64,000 nucleotides of DNA from Gemmatimonadota bacterium (GCA_016704275.1 JADJAK010000003.1:62001-126000); one strand, 5' to 3'; numbered from the stretch's first letter, positions 45,617 to 55,721 are shown. Notes: a model not told the origin generated them from the sequence alone. Made by a program: numbers and translations.

Positions 45617-46444
45617 ATGCGGTCACAGCTCGCCCTGCTGCTCCTGATTGCCTCGACCCCGCTCGCTGCCCAGCAGCAGCCCCTGTCGTTCCTGCGGAAG
45701 AGCGGTGCGGCCGAACAGGACGCGGCGTTGACGATTTACAAGGAGCAGCCCTACCAGCCGGTTCGGCCTGGTGAGGTGCGCCAGTCCGCCTTCCTGACCG
45801 AGGGCCAGGCGCTCCCCTTCGGGAAGGTCCTCGGCCCGGTCTCCCCGACGCAGGTCCGCTCCTCCTCGACCGCTTCCCTGGCCCTGACCGGGACCCTGAT
45901 CGGGATCCGGCCACCGGCGGGCGCCACCTACGCTCCGGGCGACACCGTCGTCCTGGCGATCGTCTCGCAGGGTCCGAAGGGGTGGGGAGAGATCATCACG
46001 CCGACCGGGCTGGCCCGGGTGGGTACCTCGAACGACCGGCAGACCTTGGCCACGGTGATCACCACCTACGGCCCGATCCGCGATGGTCAGGTGACGCTGC
46101 CGATCGAGCCGGTCAAGAATCCGGGCCGCGTGCAGCCGGTCAAGGCGAGCGGTCCCGCCGGCACGATCATCGGGGGCGCGTCGACCCGTGAGCTGGAGCA
46201 GCCGGGCGGCATCATGTTCTCCGACCTCGGCCGCGAGTCGGGCCTTCGGCCCGGGGACTTCGTCGAAGTCCGCCGCCGGCCTGCGCCGCGGCAGAACACC
46301 AGCGACACGATCGACGAGCTGATGGCCACCGGCCAGGTGCTCCGCGTCAACGCCCGCAGCAGCACGATCAAGCTGCTCCGCGTCGTCGCCCCGGGCATTG
46401 CCCCGGGTACGCCGGTCGTGCGGGTCGCCACCCTTCCCAACTGA
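45617..46444 (+). CDS. Secreted protein of unknown function
   Basis: A 275-residue exported protein with signal peptide RSQLALLLLIASTPLAAQQ. The mature part has an Ala/Thr-rich beta-like region (GTLIGIRPPAGATYAPGDTV). The last domain, with GRESGLRPGDFVEVRRR and GQVLRVNARSSTIKLLRVV, resembles domains that follow LysM or sit in flagellar-assembly proteins, but the match is too weak to name it. The ATG at 45617 follows GGAGG (45606-45610). It lies just upstream of the epimerase-tol cluster. Confidence 0.7.
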   Translation: MRSQLALLLLIASTPLAAQQQPLSFLRKSGAAEQDAALTIYKEQPYQPVRPGEVRQSAFLTEGQALPFGKVLGPVSPTQVRSSSTASLALTGTLIGIRPPAGATYAPGDTVVLAIVSQGPKGWGEIITPTGLARVGTSNDRQTLATVITTYGPIRDGQVTLPIEPVKNPGRVQPVKASGPAGTIIGGASTRELEQPGGIMFSDLGRESGLRPGDFVEVRRRPAPRQNTSDTIDELMATGQVLRVNARSSTIKLLRVVAPGIAPGTPVVRVATLPN

Positions 46445-46520
46445 GCCGTGGCCCCCGGCCACGGCTATCTTTCCCCGTCAATTCTTCCCACCCCAACGGC
46501 GGGCGCACTTCGCGCCCGCC
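46445..46520 (+). promoter_or_regulatory. Two hairpins and a -10-like box before the epimerase gene
   Basis: The first hairpin pairs GCCGTGGC (46445-46452) with GCCACGGC (46458-46465) and is followed by TATCTTT, which can serve as weak terminator or as -10 box (46466-46471). The second pairs GGCGGGCGC (46498-46506) with GCGCCCGCC (46512-46520). It lies in the leader, 13 bases before the ATG and just ahead of GGAGG. It could hide or expose the ribosome site. Confidence 0.45.
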
Positions 46521-46533
46521 GCGGAGGCGTTCC

Positions 46534-47490
46534 ATGAGCGGTTCAGTCCTGATCACTGGCGGCGCAGGCTTCATCGGCTCCCACATCGCCGAGGCGTATC
46601 TCGCTGGCGGGTGGTCGGTCACCTGTCTTGATGACCTCTCGCGCGGCAAGCAGGAGCAGGTGCCGAGCGGAGCACGCTTCATCAAGGCCGACGTGCGCTC
46701 CCCCGAGGCCTTCCAGCTTGTCGCCGATGGCGGCTTCGATGTCGTGATTCACCAGGCCGCGCAGATCGATGTGCGCGTCTCGGTGCACGAGCCGGCACTC
46801 GACGCCTCGATCAATCTCGTCGGCTTCGCGAACATCCTCGCCGGCGTTGCCGCGGGGAAGGTCAAGCGCGTGGTGTTCGCGTCGAGCGGTGGCGTGGTGT
46901 ACGGCGACCCGGCGGTGATTCCGACGCCGGAGCCGACGGCCAACCTGCCGATTTCCCCCTATGGCGTCAGCAAGCTCGCCGGTGAGCACTACCTCCGCGT
47001 CCTCGGCACGCTGCACGGCTTCGAGGGCGTCGCGCTCCGCTATGCCAACGTCTACGGCCCGCGTCAGGACCCGAAGTCCGAGGCCGGTGTCGTCTCGATC
47101 TTCGTCTCGCGCCTGCTGGCCGGCCAGCCGCTGACGATCTTCGGCGACGGCACGCAGACCCGCGACTATGTCTTCGTTCGCGACGTGGCGCGCGCCAACT
47201 ATCTCGCCGGGTCGGGGTCGGCCCCTGTGTCCCGTGGTGACCGCCTCGACGTCCCCGCCTACAACATCGCCACTGGCCGGGAGACCTCCGTGAACGACCT
47301 CGCACACTTCGTCGGCAACGCCATCGGCGTGACGCCCGTGATCGAATACGCCGATCCGCGCCTGGGCGAGCTGGCACGCTCCTGCCTCGACGTCTCGAAG
47401 GCGGAGCACGTCCTCGGCTGGACACCGCAGGTCTCCTTCGACGAAGGGATGAAGGCACTGGCCGGCTGGTTCGAAGGGACCGTCCGCTGA
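46534..47490 (+). CDS. NAD-dependent UDP-sugar epimerase (GalE-like)
   Basis: An extended SDR protein of 318 residues: GGAGFIGSHIAEAYLAGG, HQAAQIDVRVSVHEP, FASSGGVVYGDP, YGVSKLAGEHY and LRYANVYGPRQDP. These match UDP-glucose or UDP-GlcNAc 4-epimerases; the exact sugar cannot be told. It probably interconverts UDP-hexoses for surface glycans. Its stop overlaps the tolQ start (TGATG), an unusual coupling of sugar metabolism with the Tol system. Confidence 0.85.
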   Translation: MSGSVLITGGAGFIGSHIAEAYLAGGWSVTCLDDLSRGKQEQVPSGARFIKADVRSPEAFQLVADGGFDVVIHQAAQIDVRVSVHEPALDASINLVGFANILAGVAAGKVKRVVFASSGGVVYGDPAVIPTPEPTANLPISPYGVSKLAGEHYLRVLGTLHGFEGVALRYANVYGPRQDPKSEAGVVSIFVSRLLAGQPLTIFGDGTQTRDYVFVRDVARANYLAGSGSAPVSRGDRLDVPAYNIATGRETSVNDLAHFVGNAIGVTPVIEYADPRLGELARSCLDVSKAEHVLGWTPQVSFDEGMKALAGWFEGTVR

Positions 47491-48194
47491 TGGGAGATCA
47501 GGCAGCCCCGGCCGCCGGCGGCCTGCTCGATCTGGTGCTCAGCGCCAGCCCCGAGACGACGGTGGTGCTGATCATCTGCGGCATCTGCTCGATCGTCTCG
47601 TGGTACGTCATCGGTGCCAAGTGGTGGGAGTTCCGTCGGCTGGGTGCACAGCGCGTGGCCTTCGATGATGCGATCGCCCGGGCGCGCACCGTCGCCGATC
47701 GTGAGCAGGCCGCGACGGCGCTCGGGCGCTCGCCCTACGCCGAGGTGGTGCACACGGCCGGGTCGTACGTGGCCGACCTCCAGGCGGCGATGGCCCGCAC
47801 CAATGTCACCCGCAGTGGTCTCTCGCTCACGCAGCTCGAGGCGCTCACCATGGCGCTCGACGGCGTGGTGCGTCGCGCCGCGGAGCGTGCAGGCCGGCTC
47901 ATTCCGTGGCTCGCCATCATCGGCGCCACGGCACCGCTACTCGGCCTCTTCGGTACCGTCCTCGGCATCATCAACGCCTTCCAGGGCATCTCGGCTGGCG
48001 GCTCGAGCACCATCGCCTCGGTCGGCCCGGGCATCGCCGACGCGCTCGTGGCGACGGCCGCGGGCCTCGGCGCCGCAATTCCGGCGGTGGTGTTCTACAA
48101 CATCTTCACGGCGCGCCTCGAGCGTGTCGAAGGTGAGCTCGAGCGGACGGCGCAGGAGACCATCGGCGCGCTCGGTCGCGAGGGGCTCCTCTAG
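47490..48194 (+). CDS. tolQ: Tol-Pal system proton channel protein TolQ
   Basis: An inner-membrane MotA/TolQ/ExbB protein of 234 residues. Three membrane helices are seen at about 22-42, 134-158 and 175-198. It has the conserved WLAIIGATAPLLGLFGTVLG and ATAAGLGAAIPAVVFYN. With TolR it uses the proton gradient to energise TolA during outer-membrane constriction. ExbB is a close relative; the tolR-tolA-tolB-pal neighbours settle the call. Confidence 0.93.
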   Translation: MGDQAAPAAGGLLDLVLSASPETTVVLIICGICSIVSWYVIGAKWWEFRRLGAQRVAFDDAIARARTVADREQAATALGRSPYAEVVHTAGSYVADLQAAMARTNVTRSGLSLTQLEALTMALDGVVRRAAERAGRLIPWLAIIGATAPLLGLFGTVLGIINAFQGISAGGSSTIASVGPGIADALVATAAGLGAAIPAVVFYNIFTARLERVEGELERTAQETIGALGREGLL

Positions 48195-48195
48195 C

Positions 48196-48614
<419 letters not shown>

Positions 48615-48618
<4 letters not shown>

Positions 48619-49286
48619 TGGGGTCGCAGCGCGCCGGCCTCGTGGGCACGCTGATGGCGCACGGTCTGCTCGCAGGCCTGGTCTTCGTCACCGTGGGCCG
48701 TGCAACCGAGGACGCGCCGCTCGTCTATGCGGTGGATCTGCTGGCGGCGCCGTTGCCGTCTAATGCCCCGCGCCGCGCGGCCACCGAGGCGACACCCACC
48801 AACGATCCCGACGTGGCCCCATCGGTCAAGCCGCCAAAGAAGGTGAAGCCCGAGCCCGAGAAGCCGAAACCGAAGCCGACGCCCGGCGTGAAGGAGGAAA
48901 AGCCCCTCCCGGTGCGGTCGACCAACACGCCGGCACCGGGCGAGACGCCGAGCACCGGGCGCGACCAGGTGACCGTGAAGCAGGCCGGCTTTCAGGGGGC
49001 GTTCCCGGGGTACGTCAACAACATCGTCGAGCAGGTGCGCGTCCGCTGGGCGCAACCGACCTCGCCGCGCCCGCTCAAGACCGAAGTCGCCTTCACGATT
49101 CTCAAGGACGGCTCGGTCGCCGGGATCGAGCTCGTGGTGAAGTCTGGCAGCTACGGCTTCGATGCGGCGGCGATGGCCGCGATCGAGGCGGCAGGCAATG
49201 CCAAGGCATTCGGGCCGCTGCCCGCGAATTTCCCCGGGGACGCGCTCCCCGTGACCTTCTTCTTCACCCCGAAGGGGCCGCAGTGA
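48615..49286 (+). CDS. tolA: TolA/TonB-like energy transducer
   Basis: A 223-residue protein with an N-terminal membrane anchor (VGTLMAHGLLAGLVFVTVG), a Pro/Lys-rich linker near 72-100 (KPPKKVKPEPEKPKPKP) and a C-terminal TonB/TolA domain (VNNIVEQVRVRW..FTILKDGSVAGIELVVKSG). It links TolQR to TolB-Pal. The linker is proline-lysine rich and much shorter than the long helix of E. coli TolA, so it is TonB-like in shape. Context supports TolA function. Confidence 0.85.
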
Positions 49287-50575
49287 CCCGATCGTTCCGC
49301 TTGGCTGTGCTCGTGCCGTTGCTCGCGCTGCCCCTCGCCGCGCAGGATGGCGTGCGCACCGGGATTTCCTACGGCCCGCCGGGCGTCCGTCCCGGGATCG
49401 TGGTCGCGGCCGCGGCTGGCCTCGACTCGGTGCGTGTCATCATCGAGCGGGACCTGACCTTCTCCGATCGCTTCGAGGTCATCGCCCTGCCCGACAGCAG
49501 CACCCGGATCACCGGGGCGCTGCAGGTGGGGATCTACAAGCTCCTCGGCGCGGCGGCGGTGGTGGAACTGCAGTTGGCCCCCGGGGGAATCGAGATCAAG
49601 CTGTACGATGCATCAACCGGCACGGTGACCCAGCAGGGTGTCCGGCCGCTGGATCGGGGTGGGGTCGGGGAGTCCCGCATGGCGATCCACCGGGTCAGCG
49701 ACGAGGTCGTGGAGTGGATTACCGGGGCCAAGGGGATCGCGGCGACACGGATTCTCTTCAAGCTGGCCAAGGCCGACGGCACCGACGACGGGATCTTCCG
49801 CATCGACAGCGACGGGCAGAACATGGTGCGCGTCTCGCGGGCGGGAGGCATCACCCAGTCGCCGGTCTGGCATCCGGATGCGACCCGGGTGGCCTATACC
49901 GAGATGCGCGACCACGTCGGGACCATCATTTTGCAGTCGCTGGCATCGGGGAGCCGGGTCACGATTCCGACCACGACCACCGCCCAGAACTACACCGCGG
50001 CGATCTCGCCGGACGGCTCCCGGATGGCCTTCACCCGGAGCGGTGAGGAGGGGTCGGACATCTACGAGGTCAATCTGGCGCAGATGTGCTGCGTGCACCG
50101 TTTGACGACGGTCGGGAGGCTGGCGATCAACCTCTCACCCACCTATTCTCCCGACGGGAAACGGATCGCCTTCATCTCGCAACGGGGCGGCCGGCCGGGG
50201 TTGTATGTGATGGACGCGGATGGGTCAGGGCAGCAGGCGCTGATCTTCGACACCGACGATACCGCCGAGTCGCAGGCCCCGGAGTGGTCCCCGGACGGGA
50301 CCAAGATCGTCTTCCACCGTGACCTGGCCGGTGGCCGACAGATCAACGTGCTGGATGTGGCGCGCGGCACCGTGCGCGCACTGACCAGCACCGGACGCAA
50401 TGAGGACCCGAGCTGGGCGCCCGATTCGCGCCACGTGGTCTTCAAGTCCAGTCGCAGTGGACGGGATCGACTCTGGGTGCTCGACACCGAGACCTCCGCG
50501 TCCCGACAGATTTCCACCCCAGGGGGCGCCCGCGTCCCCGCCTGGTCGCCGTCGCTCCGCGCGACGACTCCCTGA
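49283..50575 (+). CDS. tolB: Tol-Pal system periplasmic protein TolB
   Basis: A 430-residue periplasmic protein with a signal peptide (FRLAVLVPLLALPLAAQ), an N-terminal domain with GIYKLLGAAAVVELQLA, and a six-bladed WD40-like propeller. Blades include PVWHPDATRVAYTEM, AAISPDGSRMAFTRSG, PTYSPDGKRIAFISQRGG and PEWSPDGTKIVFHRD. It docks Pal and TolA. The GTG start overlaps the tolA stop (GTGA). Confidence 0.93.
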   Translation: MTRSFRLAVLVPLLALPLAAQDGVRTGISYGPPGVRPGIVVAAAAGLDSVRVIIERDLTFSDRFEVIALPDSSTRITGALQVGIYKLLGAAAVVELQLAPGGIEIKLYDASTGTVTQQGVRPLDRGGVGESRMAIHRVSDEVVEWITGAKGIAATRILFKLAKADGTDDGIFRIDSDGQNMVRVSRAGGITQSPVWHPDATRVAYTEMRDHVGTIILQSLASGSRVTIPTTTTAQNYTAAISPDGSRMAFTRSGEEGSDIYEVNLAQMCCVHRLTTVGRLAINLSPTYSPDGKRIAFISQRGGRPGLYVMDADGSGQQALIFDTDDTAESQAPEWSPDGTKIVFHRDLAGGRQINVLDVARGTVRALTSTGRNEDPSWAPDSRHVVFKSSRSGRDRLWVLDTETSASRQISTPGGARVPAWSPSLRATTP

Positions 50576-50589
50576 CCCTCGAGGACCGC

Positions 50590-51189
50590 ATGTCTCAGCG
50601 TACTTTCGTCTCCGCCCTCATGGGCCTGGTGCTCCTGACCACCGCGTGCGGCAAGAAGGCCGAACCGGTCACGACGCCGCAGCCGGTCACCCGTCCGACG
50701 ACCGCCGTCGATTCGGATGCGCGGGCCCGCCAGATCGCCGACTCGATCCGTGCCGCCCAGACGGCTGCCGCCGAGAAGCTCCGCGTCGCCGCTGCCGAGG
50801 CCGAGCGGCTGCGCGCCTCGCTGGTCAACGAGATCGCCGAGACGATCCACTTCGACTACAACATGGACGTCATCTCGACCGACGATCAGGCGCGCCTCGA
50901 TCGCAAGGCCGCGATTCTCCGCGCCAACCCGGCGCTCAAGCTCCGCGTCACCGGCCACGCCGACGAGCGCGGCTCGGATGAGTACAACATCGCCCTCGGC
51001 ATGCGCCGCGCGGTGGCGGCCAAGGCGTATCTGACGGGGAAGGGGATCGACGCGGGTCGCGTCGAGGTCGCGTCGCTCGGCCGCGAAGTTCCGATCGATG
51101 CGGGCTCCACGGAGGCTGCGTGGGCGCGCAACCGGCGCGATGAATTCGAGATCACCGCCGGTGGCCAGTCACTCGTGAAGCCGAACTGA
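50590..51189 (+). CDS. pal: Peptidoglycan-associated lipoprotein Pal
   Basis: An OmpA-family outer-membrane lipoprotein of 199 residues. The signal peptide ends LLTTAC (cysteine at about 20). A helical stretch rich in Ala/Glu/Arg precedes the OmpA-like domain with IHFDYNMDVIS, VTGHADERGSDEYNIALG and ARNRRDEFEI, which binds peptidoglycan. It lies in the usual place after tolB and overlaps cpoB by one base. Confidence 0.94.
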   Translation: MSQRTFVSALMGLVLLTTACGKKAEPVTTPQPVTRPTTAVDSDARARQIADSIRAAQTAAAEKLRVAAAEAERLRASLVNEIAETIHFDYNMDVISTDDQARLDRKAAILRANPALKLRVTGHADERGSDEYNIALGMRRAVAAKAYLTGKGIDAGRVEVASLGREVPIDAGSTEAAWARNRRDEFEITAGGQSLVKPN

Positions 51190-52010
51190 TGCGCACTCGA
51201 TACGCCGCCCTCTGCCTCCTCGGAGCCGCGGCCTGCGCCACGCCCGGCCAGGTGCGGCGTGTCGAGACGCAGGTCGCCGTGATGCAGCGCAACCAGGAGC
51301 GCGCCGATTCGGCGCGCGCCGCGGAGCTTGCCCGCATCATCGCGATGCAGACCCGGGCCATGGACTCGCTGGTCGCGCTGACCCGCACCCTCGACCGCGT
51401 CGATCGCGGCAGCCGCGAGCAGACCGCCGAGTTGCTCGAGGCGCGCAAGCAGATCCTCGCGATCCAGCAGCGGATCGACCAGAGTCAGCAGGGCCTGCGC
51501 GAACTGCGCGCCCAGCTCGACGCACGCAGTGAGATGGCTGCCGCCGCGATCAGCATTGGTGACACGACGGCCGCACCCGTTGTCACGCCGGCCACGACCG
51601 CCCCGACCACCACGCCGGTTGCCGGCGCGCCGAGCGCGGCGGTGCTCTACGCCAATGGGCAGCAGTCGCTTCGGATCAACGCCTTCGGGACGGCTCGGAA
51701 CGCCTTCCGCGAGTTGTTGAAGTCGTATCCGGCCTCGAGCTACGCTCCGGACGCGGCGTTCCACATCGGTGACGCCTTTCTTCGCGAGCAGCGGTCCGAC
51801 TCGGCGCAGGTCTCGTTCGGCCGAGTGGTGCGCGAGTACCCGACGTCGATGCGGGCCGCCGCCGCGCTCTACAAGCTCGGCGTGATGGCGCAGGACCGCG
51901 GCGACCTGGCCGCGGCCCGCGGCTACTTCCAGCAAGTCGTCTCGCCGCGGTACCGGGCGGCCGACGAGTACGAGCTGGCGCAGGATCGTCTCAAGACCCT
52001 GCCGCTCTAG
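51189..52010 (+). CDS. cpoB: Cell division coordinator CpoB (YbgF-like)
   Basis: A 273-residue exported protein with a short signal region ending in LLGAAACATPGQ, possibly a lipoprotein (cysteine at about 17). An N-terminal coiled coil runs from about 25 to 115. A C-terminal TPR domain has ANGQQSLRINAFGTARNAF and DAAFHIGDAFLREQRSDSAQ. In other bacteria CpoB links Tol to peptidoglycan synthesis at the septum. The TGATG overlap with pal supports this. Confidence 0.85.
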   Translation: MRTRYAALCLLGAAACATPGQVRRVETQVAVMQRNQERADSARAAELARIIAMQTRAMDSLVALTRTLDRVDRGSREQTAELLEARKQILAIQQRIDQSQQGLRELRAQLDARSEMAAAAISIGDTTAAPVVTPATTAPTTTPVAGAPSAAVLYANGQQSLRINAFGTARNAFRELLKSYPASSYAPDAAFHIGDAFLREQRSDSAQVSFGRVVREYPTSMRAAAALYKLGVMAQDRGDLAAARGYFQQVVSPRYRAADEYELAQDRLKTLPL

Positions 52011-52036
52011 CCGCCCCGCAGCCCCCGACTCCGACC

Positions 52037-55000
52037 ATGGCCACTTCCACCGGCGAGATGCCGTTCCTCGACCACCTCGAGGAGCTGCGCCAGCGCATCT
52101 TCTGGGTGCTCGGCGCGATCGTCGTCGGTGTCGGCATCGGCCTCTGGCTGGTGCTCCATTTCGAGTTGGTGATCAAGCTCGCCGAGCCGATCGCCCCCTA
52201 CATCCCGGGCGGCAAGCTGACGCTGCACTCGCCGACCGAGTCGGTGATGGTGGTGATGAAGCTCGCCATCGCGCTGGGCCTGGTGCTCGCCTCGCCGGTC
52301 ATCATCTGGCAGCTCTGGGGATTCCTCTCGCCCGCGCTGTACCAGAAGGAAAAGAAGGCGATCATCCCGACGCTGGTGGCGGGATTGGGCCTCTTCCTCT
52401 GCGGCGCCTGGCTCGGTTGGCGCTACGCCGTGCCGATGACGCTCAAGTTCCTGCTGACCTGGCTCGGTAACGACGCGTTCAACAACCAGATCACCTTCGA
52501 CTACTACTTCTCCTTCCTGGTCCAGTCGACGCTGGCGCTCGGGCTCTGCTTCGAGTTGCCGCTGGTGATGATCCTGCTCGCCGCCTTCGGCGTGATGGAT
52601 GCCAAGAAGTACCACGCGATGCGGCGCTATGCGGTCGTGGTCGCGTTCATCGCCGGGGCGTTCCTCTCGCCGGGCGCTGACGTCCTGACGATGCTGCTCT
52701 ACACCGCGCCGCTCCTGATCCTGTATGAAGTCGGTGTGCTCGGCTCGTACGTGGCGCAGCGGAAAGGACGGAAGCGCGTCGCCGAGGCGGCGATGTTCCT
52801 GCTGGTGTTGGGTGGGTTGCTGGCGACGCCGGCGCGGGCCGCCGGGCAGGTGCCGCGACCGATCGGCGGCAGCGTGCTCGATGCGCGGCCGCCCGACACC
52901 ATCCCACGCGGCCGGGCGCCGGGCGGTCGAGTCGTCGACTCCGCCACGGCCAAGCGGCTCGGCCTCCCGACGGGGCCGGTGCGCAAGTTCCCGGAGCCGG
53001 ACTCATTGATGCAGGCCCTCCTCGATCGGGAGGGCTTTGCCGTGACGCGCTATCTCTCCGACTCGGCCCGGATGGTCGCGGACTCGAACTGGATCGACCT
53101 GCGCGGCCGGGCGGCGACGGTACGCGACTCCGCCACGCTCGAGGCCGAGGAGATCCGCTACGACGATGGGAAGGGGATGGTGTTCGCGAAGGGGGAGCCG
53201 AAGCTCTTCCAGGGCACCGACATCCTGATCGGACGCACCATCACTTTCGATACCGAGACAGGCGCCGAAAAGGCGATCCTCAGCGATGCGCTGACGTCGT
53301 TCGATGAACTTGGCGCCAACTGGTTCGTGCGCGGCAACCTGCAGGTCGACTCCACGGCGAAACGATTGTGGGCCGGCAGTAGCGAGTTCACGACCTGCGA
53401 CCTGCCGATCGCGCACTACCACTTCGAGGCGCGCCAGGTGAAGTGGGTGGCGCAGTCGGTGCTGGTGGCCCGGCCGGCCGTGCTCTACATCCGCGACGTC
53501 CCGGTGATGTGGTTGCCGTTCCTCTTCCAGGACACCAAGGCAGGCCGCCGCTCAGGCATCCTGATTCCGCAATTCGGGCTCAACGATATCGTGCGGCCGT
53601 CGCGCAGCTACAACCGACAAGTCACCAACATCGGCTACTACTGGGCGCCGAACGACTACCTCGATGTCACGGCGCGGCTCGACTGGTATGCCAATCGGTA
53701 CATCCGCTACGGCGGTCAGATGAGCTATCGCTGGCTCGATCGTTTCTTGCGTGGCGGCCTCGGCCTCGACCAGCAGCGGGAAAGCGATGGCGCGACCTCG
53801 CTCTCGGTGCACTGGGATCACCAGCAGAACTTCAGCGCCGCGACCTCGCTCAATCTGAGCGCCAACTACGTCAGCGACTCGCGGGTGCTGCAGAACAACT
53901 CGGTCGATCCGCTCCTCAGCACGCAGCAGATCAGCAGCGATGCGAACTTCACCCGCCGCTTTCGCTGGGGCACCGTGAACATCGGCGCCACCCGGCGGCA
54001 GACGGTCAGCGACGGCAGCGGCTCGATGACGCTGCCGAGCCTCGCGATCACGCCGGCGCAGCTGCGATTGGGGCCGGCGACCTGGTCGCCGACGCTGTCG
54101 TTCACGAATGCGACGACCTTCAAGCAGCCGATCGCAACGGTGCCACTGCTCGGTCCGGGGAATCTCGATTCGCTGGTGCGGACCAGCAGCGGGCGCAGCA
54201 CCGACTTGCAGATCGCCACGCCGTTCAACATCGCCGGTTTCAACTGGCGCAACACGATCAAGGTCTCCGACAAGGTGACGCGCGCGCGGCGCGTCATCAG
54301 CGTCCTGGTGCCCGACCTCGAGACGGCCGACCCGAACGACTCGACTCGGATCACCACGATCCGCGGCGGCGATTACTTCGGGACCATCGACTGGGACACC
54401 GGCATTGACCTGAAGACGCTGTTCCAGAGCACGTGGAAGTTGACGCCCACTATTGGCATCACCAACATCGCCGCCGGGCCGCTGCTGGTGCGGACGCCGG
54501 GAAGCAACGGCCAGTGGGTGATGCAGGGGAAGAAGCTGCAGTTCGCCTTGCAGTCGATCCCGGTCTTCTATGGCTTCCTGAACAAGGGCATCGGGCCGGT
54601 AGCGCGTACGCGCTACAAGTTCGCGCCAACCTTCCAGGTGCAGTACTCGCCGGCCGCCAACCTGTCGCAGGAGTTCATCGATGCGATGACCGGGGCCGGC
54701 ATCGCGGGGCTTCGGGCCAAGACCCCCGCGACGACGCTCGCCTCGTTCTCGCTGTCGCAGAACATCGAAGTGAAGCTGAAGCAGTCGGCCGCCGACTCGG
54801 CCGCGGCCGACACGACCGGGGGGAGGCTGCCGTCGGCCTCGGCCACGCCGGAGCGGCAGCCGGTCTCGGTGCTGTCGCTGACCACCTCGTCGTTCGGCTT
54901 CGACTTCGAGCAGAACAAAGAGCCCGGCCGGACTGGCTATGTCACGCAGGCGCTGACGAACTCGCTGCAGAGTCAGTTGGTGCCGGGCTTCCAGCTTTCG

Positions 55001-55636
55001 CTGACGCACGATCTCTGGAAGGGACGGGTCGGCTACGACACGTCGAGCTTCGAACCCTTCCTCTCGAACGTGCAGGCCAACCTGTCGCTGTCGTCGTCCA
55101 CCTTCCGGTCGATCGGGGCGCTGTTCGGCCTCGCCTCGAGGGAGCCGACGCGAACCAACGCGCCGCCCCCGCTCACCCCGGCCGGCCCGCGGCGGTTCCG
55201 GCCCGGGGCGTTCTCCTCCTTCGACGCAGCGGCACCGACGGGCGGGCGTGGACTGACCGCGTCGCTCACCTGGTCGCTCTCGCGGCAGCGGCCCAACGGT
55301 GGCGCCACGGTCGTCGACCCGGTCAATCCGAACGATCCCTTCGGGAGCATCCCGATCTTTCTGCCGGGGCTCTCCACGACCCAGAGCAGCATCGGGCTCA
55401 ACACGTCGTTCTCGCCGACCCCCTTTTGGAGCGTCACCTGGTCGACGCAGTACAACGCCACCCTGGGGCGGTTCGAGTCGCAACAGGTCCAGTTGACCCG
55501 AGACCTCCACGACTGGCGCGCCCAGTTCAACTTCGTGAAGAACGCCAACGGGAATTACGCCCTCTATTTCTCGGTCTTCCTGCTCTCCCTGCCGGACCTG
55601 AAGTTCGACTACAACCAGACGACCCTCCGGCCGTGA
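52037..55636 (+). CDS. TatC-LptD fusion protein
   Basis: One uninterrupted frame of 1,199 codons. Residues 1-250 are a complete TatC with six membrane helices and the conserved FLDHLEELRQR and FELPL, the receptor for twin-arginine signals. A short basic tail RKGRKR (about 243-248) leads into a hydrophobic stretch MFLLVLGGLLATPARAA (253-269) that looks like a Sec signal peptide. Residues 290-1199 are LptD: an OstA-like region from about 365 (ATLEAEEIRYDDGKG) and an outer-membrane barrel with CDLPIAHYHFEARQVKW and PVMWLPFLFQDTKAGRRSG. TatC ends in the cytoplasm, so the second helix could export the barrel and be cut. ATG 52793 may be an internal start, but its AGGCGG is only 2 bases away. Confidence 0.8.
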   Translation: MATSTGEMPFLDHLEELRQRIFWVLGAIVVGVGIGLWLVLHFELVIKLAEPIAPYIPGGKLTLHSPTESVMVVMKLAIALGLVLASPVIIWQLWGFLSPALYQKEKKAIIPTLVAGLGLFLCGAWLGWRYAVPMTLKFLLTWLGNDAFNNQITFDYYFSFLVQSTLALGLCFELPLVMILLAAFGVMDAKKYHAMRRYAVVVAFIAGAFLSPGADVLTMLLYTAPLLILYEVGVLGSYVAQRKGRKRVAEAAMFLLVLGGLLATPARAAGQVPRPIGGSVLDARPPDTIPRGRAPGGRVVDSATAKRLGLPTGPVRKFPEPDSLMQALLDREGFAVTRYLSDSARMVADSNWIDLRGRAATVRDSATLEAEEIRYDDGKGMVFAKGEPKLFQGTDILIGRTITFDTETGAEKAILSDALTSFDELGANWFVRGNLQVDSTAKRLWAGSSEFTTCDLPIAHYHFEARQVKWVAQSVLVARPAVLYIRDVPVMWLPFLFQDTKAGRRSGILIPQFGLNDIVRPSRSYNRQVTNIGYYWAPNDYLDVTARLDWYANRYIRYGGQMSYRWLDRFLRGGLGLDQQRESDGATSLSVHWDHQQNFSAATSLNLSANYVSDSRVLQNNSVDPLLSTQQISSDANFTRRFRWGTVNIGATRRQTVSDGSGSMTLPSLAITPAQLRLGPATWSPTLSFTNATTFKQPIATVPLLGPGNLDSLVRTSSGRSTDLQIATPFNIAGFNWRNTIKVSDKVTRARRVISVLVPDLETADPNDSTRITTIRGGDYFGTIDWDTGIDLKTLFQSTWKLTPTIGITNIAAGPLLVRTPGSNGQWVMQGKKLQFALQSIPVFYGFLNKGIGPVARTRYKFAPTFQVQYSPAANLSQEFIDAMTGAGIAGLRAKTPATTLASFSLSQNIEVKLKQSAADSAAADTTGGRLPSASATPERQPVSVLSLTTSSFGFDFEQNKEPGRTGYVTQALTNSLQSQLVPGFQLSLTHDLWKGRVGYDTSSFEPFLSNVQANLSLSSSTFRSIGALFGLASREPTRTNAPPPLTPAGPRRFRPGAFSSFDAAAPTGGRGLTASLTWSLSRQRPNGGATVVDPVNPNDPFGSIPIFLPGLSTTQSSIGLNTSFSPTPFWSVTWSTQYNATLGRFESQQVQLTRDLHDWRAQFNFVKNANGNYALYFSVFLLSLPDLKFDYNQTTLRP

Positions 55637-55721
55637 GGCACCCCGGGCGCGCTACCGCTCGGGGCGTCGCAACCGATACTGCCTCGGAGCCCGTGGACGG
55701 CCCGATTGCGGCCCGTGGCGC

